10,134 nt of DNA from Yoonia sp. Its GTDB lineage: Bacteria; Pseudomonadota; Alphaproteobacteria; Rhodobacterales; Rhodobacteraceae. Where the stretch lies: NCBI GenBank assembly GCA_020627605.1, contig JAHDGO010000044.1, positions 1 through 10,134 of the forward strand, given 5' to 3'. The notes beneath the pieces are model-generated. The model did no database searches. It was not told the DNA's origin and saw nothing but the letters and a program-made list of their open reading frames with translations. This document shows, one piece after another, positions 1 to 6,920 of this stretch (position 1 is the stretch's first letter; each line of letters opens with the position of its first letter). The translations under genes and the position numbers were made by a program.

Positions 1-1
1 G

Positions 2-565
2 TTTGCACTGTTCGGCTACGCTGCGCCGGTGTTCTGGACCGGCATCCTTCTTTTGATCGCCTTCTCGCTGAAAATCCCGATCTTCCCTGTTGCGGGCATG
101 GTTGATGTCACCGTCGAAGGCGGCTGGTTCATCAAGGCGCTTGATGTGGCCCATCACCTTGTCCTGCCGATGTTTACGTTGGCCACGATCTTCTTTGCGC
201 TCTATTCGCGCCTGTGCCGTGCCTCTATGCTGGAGGTTCTGGGATCAGACTACGTGCGCACGGCGCGGGCCAAGGGGCTGACACCGCGTGAGGTGACGCT
301 GAAACACGCGCTGAAAAACGCGCTGCCGCCGGTCGTCACGCTGGCGGGTCTGCAATTCTCGGCCGTCATTTCCGGCGCGGTGCTGGTCGAGACGGTCTAC
401 TCTTGGCCCGGTCTGGGGCAATTGGCGCTGACCTCGATCCTGGCGCGGGACACGCCGACGATCCTGGGCATCCTGTTTTTCTCGGCACTTGTTGTCATCA
501 TCGGCAACCTGATCACTGACGCGGTGCTGCGCGCGATTGATCCACGGTTGCGGGGGCGGGCATGA
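2..565 (+). CDS. Peptide-type ABC transporter permease, DppB/OppB-like (5' partial)
   Basis: This is the C-terminal 187 residues of an inner-membrane permease of the DppB/OppB family; the reading frame is open to the left edge, so the N-terminus and first transmembrane helices lie outside the window. Hydrophobic segments alternate with a cytoplasmic loop. That loop carries the EAA-type signature that docks onto the ATPase subunits, seen as YVRTARAKGL followed by HALKNALPPVVT (about positions 250-350). The end, with AIDPRLR before the stop, is typical of the family. A full-length member is usually a little over 300 residues, so roughly 60% is present. The stop overlaps the next start by 4 bp (ATGA), so this is the upstream partner of the DppC-like permease. 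An internal GTG at 29 is not a credible start because it falls within a transmembrane region. The substrate is unknown. Confidence 0.93.
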   Translation, partial: FALFGYAAPVFWTGILLLIAFSLKIPIFPVAGMVDVTVEGGWFIKALDVAHHLVLPMFTLATIFFALYSRLCRASMLEVLGSDYVRTARAKGLTPREVTLKHALKNALPPVVTLAGLQFSAVISGAVLVETVYSWPGLGQLALTSILARDTPTILGILFFSALVVIIGNLITDAVLRAIDPRLRGRA

Positions 566-1458
566 CCGATACCTTCGATCCGCGCAAACCGGATGCAGAG
601 CAACCCATCGAAAAGCCACGCTCGCCAGCGGCAGAGGCATGGTCGATGTTCCGGCGCAACCATGCCGCCGTCGTGGGGCTGATCGTGCTGACGATCATCC
701 TTGCCATCGCGCTGTTTGGGCCAATTCTATACCCCGAAGACCCGTTCATGATGGTCTGGACCCCGTTTTCGCCACCGGGCGAACAGGGGTATCTCTTCGG
801 CACCGATTATCTGGGCCGCGACATCATGGCCCTGATGATCCATGGCGCGCGCGTGTCGATCACCGTGGGCCTTGCCGCCGCCTTTGTCACCGTCACCATC
901 GGCATTACCGTCGGTGCCTTGGCGGGGTTCTTTCGCGGGTTCATCGAAGAGGCGCTGATGCGCCTGACGGAGTTCTTTCAGGTGCTGCCCACGCTTCTGT
1001 TTTCGATGGTCATTGTCGCGCTTTTCGGGGCGTCGTTGCCAATGATCACGCTGGCCATCGGCCTTGTGTCCTGGCCTGCGGTCGCCCGTGTGACACGGTC
1101 GGAATTCCTGCGCATCCGCGAGCTGGAATATGTCACCGCCGCCCGCTCTGGCGGGGTGCGCAACGGGCGTCTGATCTTCTCGGTGATACTGCCCAATGCC
1201 GCACCGCCCATTATCGTGCAGGCGGCTTTGATGGTGGGCTCTGCGATCCTGTTTGAGGCGGGCCTCAGCTTTCTGGGGCTGACTGATCCCAATGTCGCGT
1301 CATGGGGGCAGATCATCGGGTCCAACCGTCCCTATATCCTTGATGCCAGCTATACCGTCACTGTCCCCGGCCTTGCGATCTTTGTCACCGTCCTTGCGAT
1401 CAGCCTTGTGGGCGATGGGCTGAATGACGCATTGAACCCGAAGTTGCGCGCAAGATGA
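562..1458 (+). CDS. Peptide-type ABC transporter permease, DppC/OppC-like
   Basis: This is a second inner-membrane permease that would pair with the DppB-like subunit to form the translocation pore of a peptide-type importer. The 298 residues match the usual length. A hydrophilic cytoplasmic N-terminus (about 1-32) is followed by the first transmembrane helix (about 36-56). Next come the DppC-family periplasmic motif FGTDYLGRD (79-87), further membrane segments, and the EAA-type loop (about 189-212, with YVTAARSGG and later ILPN). The protein ends in GLNDALNPKLR, a typical family terminus. The start ATG at 562 overlaps the previous stop (ATGA) and is preceded by a G-rich stretch that can act as a ribosome-binding site. 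The stop overlaps the DppD-like start by another ATGA. The call is secure at family level; the transported solute cannot be read from the sequence. Confidence 0.95.
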   Translation: MTDTFDPRKPDAEQPIEKPRSPAAEAWSMFRRNHAAVVGLIVLTIILAIALFGPILYPEDPFMMVWTPFSPPGEQGYLFGTDYLGRDIMALMIHGARVSITVGLAAAFVTVTIGITVGALAGFFRGFIEEALMRLTEFFQVLPTLLFSMVIVALFGASLPMITLAIGLVSWPAVARVTRSEFLRIRELEYVTAARSGGVRNGRLIFSVILPNAAPPIIVQAALMVGSAILFEAGLSFLGLTDPNVASWGQIIGSNRPYILDASYTVTVPGLAIFVTVLAISLVGDGLNDALNPKLRAR

Positions 1459-2435
1459 GCCTTCTGACCGTCGAAAACCTGCGCATCGAACTGGCGCTGC
1501 GCTCTGGTCCCGCCCCGGTCATTGACGATCTGTCGCTGACGCTGGAGGCCGGTAAAACGCTGTCTTTCGTTGGCGAATCCGGCTGCGGCAAATCCATGAC
1601 TGCGCTTGCGATCATGGGGCTGCTGCCTGATGTGGGCCGGGTTGCCCATGGTACGATCCGGTTCGACGGTGAAGAATTGACGACCCTGCCCGACACCCGC
1701 CTGCGCGAAATCCGGGGCAATGATATCTCGATGATATTTCAAGAGCCGATGACCTCGCTCAACCCCGTCTATACGGTGGGTGAACAGATCGCCGAGGTGC
1801 TGCGCCGCCATAAAGGCATGTCGCAGCGCGACGCATGGACGCGCGCGATTGATCTGCTGGACAGCGTGCGTATTCCCAATGCGAAGTCGCGTGTCTCTGC
1901 CTACCCGCATGAGATGTCGGGCGGCCAACGCCAGCGCGTGATGATCGCCATGGCCCTGTCCTGCGCCCCCAAACTGATCATCGCGGATGAACCGACAACC
2001 GCGCTGGACGTGACGGTGCAGGCGCAGATCTTTGAGCTGCTGCGCGATCTGGCCCGCGATACAGGCACCGCGCTGATCCTGATCACCCACGACATGGGGG
2101 CCGTGGCGGAAATGGCCGATGATGTGGTTGTGATGTACGCCGGTCGCGCCGCAGAGGTCGGGCCGGTTGATGCCATCCTCAAAGACCCGCGTCATCCCTA
2201 TACCCAGGGCCTGATTTCCTGCGTGCCGCATCTGAAAGCAGACCCCACCGCCGCGCGCCATGACCTGACGGAAATTCCTGGCATTGTGCCGCCGCTGTCT
2301 TCCTTTGGCACCGACAGTTGCCTGTTCGCATCCCGCTGCGCGCATGCGCATGACCGTTGCCTGAGCGCACGCCCCAAGGCGTTTGCCTGCCCCGCCGGGC
2401 AGTTTGCCGCCTGCTGGCTGGAGGCGGATGGATGA
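1455..2435 (+). CDS. Peptide-type ABC transporter ATP-binding protein, DppD/OppD-like
   Basis: This is the first of two cytoplasmic ATPases that power the importer. All nucleotide-binding elements are intact in 326 residues: Walker A GESGCGKS (40-47), Q-loop Gln96 in [11 protein letters not shown], signature MSGGQ (154-158), Walker B LIIADE (174-179) and the switch His212 in ITHD. The C-terminal oligopeptide-transporter extension begins around PRHPYTQGL (245-253). It contains Cys289, 295, 302, 312 and 320; in characterised DppD proteins the equivalent cysteine pattern holds a [4Fe-4S] cluster. The start ATG overlaps the permease stop by 4 bp and the preceding Shine-Dalgarno match is poor, so translation probably depends on coupling. 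It is expected to form a heterodimer with the following DppF-like subunit. Confidence 0.95.
   Translation: MSLLTVENLRIELALRSGPAPVIDDLSLTLEAGKTLSFVGESGCGKSMTALAIMGLLPDVGRVAHGTIRFDGEELTTLPDTRLREIRGNDISMIFQEPMTSLNPVYTVGEQIAEVLRRHKGMSQRDAWTRAIDLLDSVRIPNAKSRVSAYPHEMSGGQRQRVMIAMALSCAPKLIIADEPTTALDVTVQAQIFELLRDLARDTGTALILITHDMGAVAEMADDVVVMYAGRAAEVGPVDAILKDPRHPYTQGLISCVPHLKADPTAARHDLTEIPGIVPPLSSFGTDSCLFASRCAHAHDRCLSARPKAFACPAGQFAACWLEADG
2420..2424 (+). promoter_or_regulatory. Ribosome-binding site of the DppF-like gene
   Basis: GGAGG lies 7 nt before the ATG at 2432, inside the end of the preceding gene. It supports 2432 as the start rather than the in-frame ATG at 2357, which would add 25 residues lying within the DppD-like gene, with no family-like sequence. 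Confidence 0.7.
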
Positions 2436-3388
2436 GCCTTCTGGAGATCAAGAACCTCAGCGTCAGGTTCAGGGTCAAACGGGCCTGGGGCAAGTCGTCA
2501 TACCTGCATGCGGTTGATGATGTGTCGCTGTCGGTGCCCAGAGGCCAGACGCTTGCGCTGGTCGGGGAAAGCGGCTCTGGCAAGACCACCGCCGCATTGG
2601 CTGCGGCGCGTCTGGTGCCGGCGGCGGGTGGTTCGGTCATGCTGGGCGACACTGATCTGCTGAAGCTGGAGGGTGAGGCGCTGCGACAGGCCCGCGCCCG
2701 TGTGCAGGTGATTTTTCAGGATCCCTATTCCTCGCTCAACCCGCGTCTGCGCGCCGGTGCCATCGTCAGAGAGCCGATGGACGCGCTCGGAACACCTGAC
2801 AAACCTGACCGCGATGCCCGCGTGGCAGAACTTTTTGCGCAGGTGGGGCTGCGGCCCGAGCAACGCGCGCTGTTCCCGCATCAGTTCTCTGGCGGGCAGC
2901 GCCAGCGGATCGGCATTGCGCGTGCCCTTGCAACCTCTCCCGATCTGATCGTCTGTGATGAGGCTGTCAGCGCGCTGGATGTGGCGGTACAGGCGCAAAT
3001 CCTCAATCTGCTCCGGCGACTGCAAACCGATCTGGGCCTGACCTATCTTTTCATTTCGCATGATCTTGGTGTCGTGCAGCATATGTCGGACCGTGTCGCG
3101 GTCATGTATATGGGCCGGATCGTGGAAGAGGCGGATCGCATCGCCCTTTTCAGCAATCCCCAACACCCTTACACACAGGCCCTTCTTGCCGCTGTCCCAT
3201 CGGTGGAGCGTGCAAAGCGTAGCGGCGTCAAGATGACAGGCGAGGCGCCCGACCCCCTGAACCCGCCGCCGGGCTGCATGTTCGCGTCACGCTGCCCCAA
3301 GGTGCAGCCGTCCTGCAAAGCGAGTCCGCCACCACTGGACGCTCAGGCACCCGACCACCGTGTCGCGTGCTTCTTTCCGGGGGAATAG
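2432..3388 (+). CDS. Peptide-type ABC transporter ATP-binding protein, DppF/OppF-like
   Basis: This is the second ATPase of the importer, 318 residues from the ATG at 2432. The start is chosen because it has a GGAGG site 7 nt upstream, forms an ATGA overlap with the preceding stop, and begins [13 protein letters not shown] as family members do. The ATPase motifs are complete: Walker A GESGSGKT (45-52), Q-loop Gln96 in IFQDPYSSLNP, signature FSGGQ (152-156), Walker B with Asp176-Glu177 (LIVCDE), and His210 in ISHD. The C-terminal extension includes NPQHPYTQALL (about 242-252) and Cys282, 288, 295 and 313, again in the pattern proposed to bind an iron-sulfur cluster. It is the last gene of the transporter operon and ends with TAG at 3386-3388, facing the oppositely oriented cassette. 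Confidence 0.95.
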   Translation: MSLLEIKNLSVRFRVKRAWGKSSYLHAVDDVSLSVPRGQTLALVGESGSGKTTAALAAARLVPAAGGSVMLGDTDLLKLEGEALRQARARVQVIFQDPYSSLNPRLRAGAIVREPMDALGTPDKPDRDARVAELFAQVGLRPEQRALFPHQFSGGQRQRIGIARALATSPDLIVCDEAVSALDVAVQAQILNLLRRLQTDLGLTYLFISHDLGVVQHMSDRVAVMYMGRIVEEADRIALFSNPQHPYTQALLAAVPSVERAKRSGVKMTGEAPDPLNPPPGCMFASRCPKVQPSCKASPPPLDAQAPDHRVACFFPGE

Positions 3389-3484
3389 GGCAAAGGGTTC
3401 GGTCAGGATCGTCTGCGGGATGGACGCCTTGCACACACGCCAAAACATGCGAAAGCACAACACCGTCAATAACGCTGACGTCTG
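3389..3484. other. Convergent intergenic spacer without a clear terminator
   Basis: This 96-bp spacer separates the 3' ends of the transporter operon (plus strand) and the MoxR-VWA cassette (minus strand). The only inverted repeat I see near the cassette end is a 5-bp CGTCA/TGACG stem (3464-3468 with 3476-3480, 7-nt loop). It is weak and has no T-run on either side, so it is not called as an intrinsic terminator. No ORF with family-like content fits here. Confidence 0.6.
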
Positions 3485-4660
3485 CTAGTTGCCCGAAGCA
3501 AGCTTGATATCTGATCTGGCGGCCCAACTGTGGATATCATCACGGCGCAGGGCGGCGGCCATCAGGTCGGGAAACTGGTCCGGGGTGCAGGCAAAAACGG
3601 GTGTCCCATTGGCTGCGATCTTTTCCGCGACGGCAGCGTCATAGCTGGGGCGACCTTCGTCAGACAAGGCAAGCAGGACAACCACGTTGACACCCATGTC
3701 CTTGAGCTTGGCAAGGCGGCTGACCATTTCCGGCGCGCCGGGGCCTTCATAAAGGTCGCTGATCAGCACCAGATGGGCCTTGGTCGGCTGCGCGATCCGG
3801 TCTTCGCAATACTGCAACGCCTTGTTGGTGTCGTTGCCGCCGCCCAGTTGCACGCCGAAAAGCACGTCAACCGGGTCGGCAAGATCATCGGTCCAGTCGA
3901 CCACCTCTGTGTCGTAGCAGATCAGTTTGGTTTTCACGACAGGCAGTGATGCCATGACCGCCGAGAAGATGGAGGCATAGACCACGGAGGTGCCCATCGA
4001 TCCGGACTGATCAACGCAAAGGATCACCTCATCCAGATCAACGATCCGCCGCTGTTTGCGCATGAAGCCGACAAGGCGCTCTGGGATGACGGTTCTCTGG
4101 TCAGGTTGATAGGTGTGCAGGTTTTTCTGAATGGTGCGTGGCCAGTCAATATCGGCAAAGCGGGGCCGGTTGGTCCGCTTGCTGCGGTCAACGGCACCGC
4201 GCAGCGCCTCGGACGTTTTCTGATCCAGACGCGCCACCAGTTCGGCCACCACATTGGCGATGACATCGCGGGCGCTGTCCTTGATCTTGTCAGGCATCAC
4301 ATTGCGTAGGGAAATAAGGGTCGCCACAAGATCAACATTGGCCTCTACCGCTTGCAGGAACTCTGGTTCCATCAGCATCTCTTTCAGACCAAGCCGTTCA
4401 AAGGCGTCCTTCTGAACGACCTGCACGACCGGCGCAGGAAAGAACGCGCGAATGTCGCCCATCCATTTAGAAACCTTGGGTCTGGAATACCCCTGACCGA
4501 CATGCATGTTCTTTTTGTCGTTATCCCCGTCCCGGCCTTCACCGTACAGCATGGTCAGCGCCGCAGATAGCCGCTGGTCCCCATCGGACAGCTGCTCGTC
4601 CTCGCCGCCAAGGGCCAGACGCCAGCGACGTTCCCGTCTGTCCTGTTCACTTTCAGCCAT
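3485..4660 (-). CDS. VWA domain-containing protein with MIDAS motif (YehP-like)
   Basis: This 391-residue protein has a C-terminal von Willebrand factor A domain. Its metal-ion-dependent adhesion site is visible as DQSGSMG (Asp217, Ser219, Ser221), the second loop GGGNDTN (273-279) and the third-loop Asp302 in LISDLYEG. The N-terminal half (about 55-210) is helical and includes W-x-x-DIRAFFP (67-75) and the NLHTY / VIPERL segment (180-197), which I recall from VWA proteins of the YehP/CoxE-like type. No signal peptide or membrane helix is seen, so it should be cytoplasmic, unlike eukaryotic adhesion VWA proteins. In MoxR-VWA pairs the VWA protein serves as adaptor for the AAA+ ATPase; this partner role is inferred from the nearby MoxR gene. 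The start ATG overlaps the DUF5682 stop by 8 bp and has AAGGGGG 6 nt upstream. It is the last gene of the cassette. Asn276 where relatives commonly have Thr is noted among the findings. Confidence 0.9.
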   Translation of the reverse strand: MAESEQDRRERRWRLALGGEDEQLSDGDQRLSAALTMLYGEGRDGDNDKKNMHVGQGYSRPKVSKWMGDIRAFFPAPVVQVVQKDAFERLGLKEMLMEPEFLQAVEANVDLVATLISLRNVMPDKIKDSARDVIANVVAELVARLDQKTSEALRGAVDRSKRTNRPRFADIDWPRTIQKNLHTYQPDQRTVIPERLVGFMRKQRRIVDLDEVILCVDQSGSMGTSVVYASIFSAVMASLPVVKTKLICYDTEVVDWTDDLADPVDVLFGVQLGGGNDTNKALQYCEDRIAQPTKAHLVLISDLYEGPGAPEMVSRLAKLKDMGVNVVVLLALSDEGRPSYDAAVAEKIAANGTPVFACTPDQFPDLMAAALRRDDIHSWAARSDIKLASGN

Positions 4661-6920
4661 TGCGCGCCCCCTTGGTCAAAAGCGTCTTCAGCATGTCGAA
4701 ATGTGCGGGCCAGAGGTCTTCTGCATGTTCGGACAACACCCGTGTGACGCCACCTTTCTGCCGACCGAACAAAGCATCCAAAAGGCGCTGCCGCTCTGAC
4801 CTGTCGAGGGCTGACAGCACCCTGCGGAACAGAGGCAGGTGTTCTGTGAACATCTCATCGTCAAGTGAAATGATCCATGCATCCACGCAGGTGCGAAGCG
4901 GCGCATCATAAAGCAAACGCTGCCCAACACCGTCAAAGAACCCTTCGAAAAAGGCGGCCGCATCAGCGATGGTGGTGCCCGGTGACAGCATCCGGCCCAG
5001 CAGGACCGTTGCCTGCTCTGCCGTCATCTTTTCGGCGCTGTAAAGAAGCTGGGCCGCGGCACCCATCACAAGGCGGGTCGATTTTTCATCCTCTGTCACC
5101 TTGTGAAGTGCTGCATCCCACATTTGTGTCAGGTCGTCGGGTATCTCTGCCAGCCGGATCGCACTGTCGGCGGATTGCATGACGCTGGCGAAATCGCGGG
5201 CCATCTCTGCATCAAGGTTGCGGGCGGCGTAATGCAGCTGGATTGCGGTTTGCGCGGTGAGCCGTTCAAAGAGGTCCGACAGCTGTTCGGCATCAAAGGT
5301 GCGGGCCTTGCCATAGCGGATCACCTCTGCCAAGGGCCGCAGCGCCGTCAGCATTTCCCGGCAATCGCTTGTCTTGGCGGCCCGTTCGTCAAGGCGCTTG
5401 ATCCCTGCTGCGGCGGCGAGGGGCAATTGCGCTGTCAGCGCGTCAAAGACGAGGTCTGCAAGAGCGCCAAGGGTATTGGCGTCGCCCAGACGGGCGGTCA
5501 GGCGACCTGACGCTGCCTGCTCGATTGTTGCGCCGTAAACGAGGTTTTCAACCAACGCGACGGCATATTCCGGCTCCCACCTGAGGATCCATTTTTCCCG
5601 AAAGGTGCCCCGGCTGCGACCTGCATTCGCCAGCTTGCCCCAGTTGACGGAGAGGGCGCTCAGCCGGTGCAGCAGGGTGGATCGGAACAACCCGCTGTCG
5701 CTGCGCAGATCCAGCGACAGTTCGCGTTCCAGCGCTTGTGGTTTCAGGCGGGCCTTCTTTTGCTGGCGTTGCAGGTCTTCCAGCAGCGGTGCGGCGGGCA
5801 CATTCTCAGGGATCGCACCGACATCGTTGCCAAGGATCAGCCGCTCTGCCACCAGTGTCCAAAGGACCGGGTCGCCATGGCACATGCATGACACCGTGGC
5901 ATCGCGCAATTCTTCGAAGCCGGGGCGCGGCCGTCCGCGCACTGCCGCCAGCGCGGTGGCAAGGCGTTCTGTCTCGATCAATGAGGCGGTTGAGATCACA
6001 TGCCCCTCCGCGCGCAATGTGCGGGCTATTCTTGCAATCCAAATCGCCGTCTGCTGGCTGCCGGGATGATCCCAAAGATGCTTGCACCATCCCGGCGCGG
6101 CAACGCCTGCCCCATAGCCGCTGCTGTATGCCAGCCGGGGTGAGGTCCATGGCGCCCAGGTCGCCGTGATCTTGGCCTTTGGCGCGCCCTTCAAAAGCGC
6201 GCGGTCGTCCTTGGCAGCATGTTTCGCTTTCAGCGCCGGCACATGGTAGGCCCCGCAGACCACGGCGATGGGTCCATCCGCCGCTTTCGCCGACTTGGCG
6301 ATTTCAAGCCGCATATGGGCCTCGCGTGCGGCTTCCATCTGGCTCAGCGTGCCCTCTTCTTCGCGCAGGGCGGTCATGGCGTCTGACACGGCGGCAAAGA
6401 TGGGGCCGGGGTCGGGGTTTTCCTCGATCACATCGCGCCACCAGCTTTCGCCATCCTCATAGCCTGCCGCATGGGCAAGAACGCCGATCGGGTCTTTTTG
6501 TATCTGCTGTTGCAGGCGCTCCTTTTGCGCAGGCGCTGGGCTGGCTTCTTCCAACGCCGCATCTTCGGTGGGGGAATCAACCGTGTCTTCGCTGATCCGG
6601 GGCAAGCGCCACGCAACGGGCAGATCTATGTAGCGGACAGGAATTCCCCGCGCCAATGCCCAGCGGATCGCCTGATATTCCGGCGAAAAAACCGCGAGCG
6701 GCCAGAACATGGCCTGTTCCGGGGTATCCTTGGGATAGGCGAGCTGTGCCACCGGTGGCACCATTGCGTCATCCGCCAGCATGGGGAGCTGATCTGACAG
6801 ATCGCTGGGCCCTTCAATCAGCACCTCAACCGGTTGCAGTGCCTCCAGCGCGTCAATTGCGCGACGGGCAGAGCCTGGTCCATGGTGACGAATGCCCAGA
6901 TATGTGACCTCTCCCGCCAT
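4653..6920 (-). CDS. DUF5682 family protein (YehM-like) with TIKI/TraB-type GxxH motifs
   Basis: This large cytoplasmic protein of 755 residues has no signal peptide or membrane helix. The N-terminal domain starts YLGIRHHGPGSA. It holds a first GxxH motif (Gly9-Ile-Arg-His12, plus His13), a glutamate in VLIEGPSD (Glu36), and a second GxxH motif GAYH (223-226) in AVVCGAYHVPAL, preceded by an arginine/methionine helix (REAHM, 199-203). Two GxxH motifs with an early Glu are the hallmark of the TIKI/TraB/EreA-ChaN group, whose members are known or proposed metal-dependent hydrolases. A polar Glu/Pro/Gln-rich linker (about 103-142) sits between the motifs. The rest (about 290-755) is alpha-helical, unrecognised beyond DUF5682, and may be a scaffold. 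The gene starts at a TGATG junction sharing one base with the MoxR stop and lacks a Shine-Dalgarno sequence, so it is probably translated by re-initiation. The family call is strong; enzymatic function is inference. Confidence 0.88.
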   Translation of the reverse strand: MAGEVTYLGIRHHGPGSARRAIDALEALQPVEVLIEGPSDLSDQLPMLADDAMVPPVAQLAYPKDTPEQAMFWPLAVFSPEYQAIRWALARGIPVRYIDLPVAWRLPRISEDTVDSPTEDAALEEASPAPAQKERLQQQIQKDPIGVLAHAAGYEDGESWWRDVIEENPDPGPIFAAVSDAMTALREEEGTLSQMEAAREAHMRLEIAKSAKAADGPIAVVCGAYHVPALKAKHAAKDDRALLKGAPKAKITATWAPWTSPRLAYSSGYGAGVAAPGWCKHLWDHPGSQQTAIWIARIARTLRAEGHVISTASLIETERLATALAAVRGRPRPGFEELRDATVSCMCHGDPVLWTLVAERLILGNDVGAIPENVPAAPLLEDLQRQQKKARLKPQALERELSLDLRSDSGLFRSTLLHRLSALSVNWGKLANAGRSRGTFREKWILRWEPEYAVALVENLVYGATIEQAASGRLTARLGDANTLGALADLVFDALTAQLPLAAAAGIKRLDERAAKTSDCREMLTALRPLAEVIRYGKARTFDAEQLSDLFERLTAQTAIQLHYAARNLDAEMARDFASVMQSADSAIRLAEIPDDLTQMWDAALHKVTEDEKSTRLVMGAAAQLLYSAEKMTAEQATVLLGRMLSPGTTIADAAAFFEGFFDGVGQRLLYDAPLRTCVDAWIISLDDEMFTEHLPLFRRVLSALDRSERQRLLDALFGRQKGGVTRVLSEHAEDLWPAHFDMLKTLLTKGARNG
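4667..4673 (-). promoter_or_regulatory. Ribosome-binding site of the VWA gene
   Basis: AAGGGGG on the minus strand lies 6 nt before the ATG at 4660, inside the 3' end of the DUF5682 gene. It supports that start despite the 8-bp overlap. Confidence 0.55.

Noticed and set aside
537..1256. 239-codon plus-strand ORF overlapping the DppC-like permease in another frame
   Set aside because: Cys/Arg/His-rich out-of-frame translation with no membrane pattern; the DppC frame has all family motifs.
1350..2351. 333-codon ORF on the minus strand opposite the DppD-like gene
   Set aside because: It is fully antisense to a complete ABC ATPase with every motif intact. The His/Arg/Gln-rich composition and lack of any domain are typical of a shadow frame in G+C-rich DNA.
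2357..2431. Upstream in-frame ATG extending the DppF-like protein by 25 residues
   Set aside because: The extension lies within the DppD-like gene, does not resemble ABC ATPase N-termini, and a good GGAGG site serves the ATG at 2432.
2498..3166. 222-codon minus-strand ORF opposite the DppF-like gene
   Set aside because: Antisense shadow of a well-supported gene; low-complexity, His/Arg-rich translation without recognisable domains.
3464..3480. Possible terminator hairpin CGTCA/TGACG in the convergent spacer
   Set aside because: The stem is only 5 bp with a 7-nt loop, and there is no T-run on either strand.
3530..3949. 139-codon plus-strand ORF inside the VWA gene
   Set aside because: Antisense to the MIDAS-containing part of the VWA domain, with no ribosome site and no family-like content.
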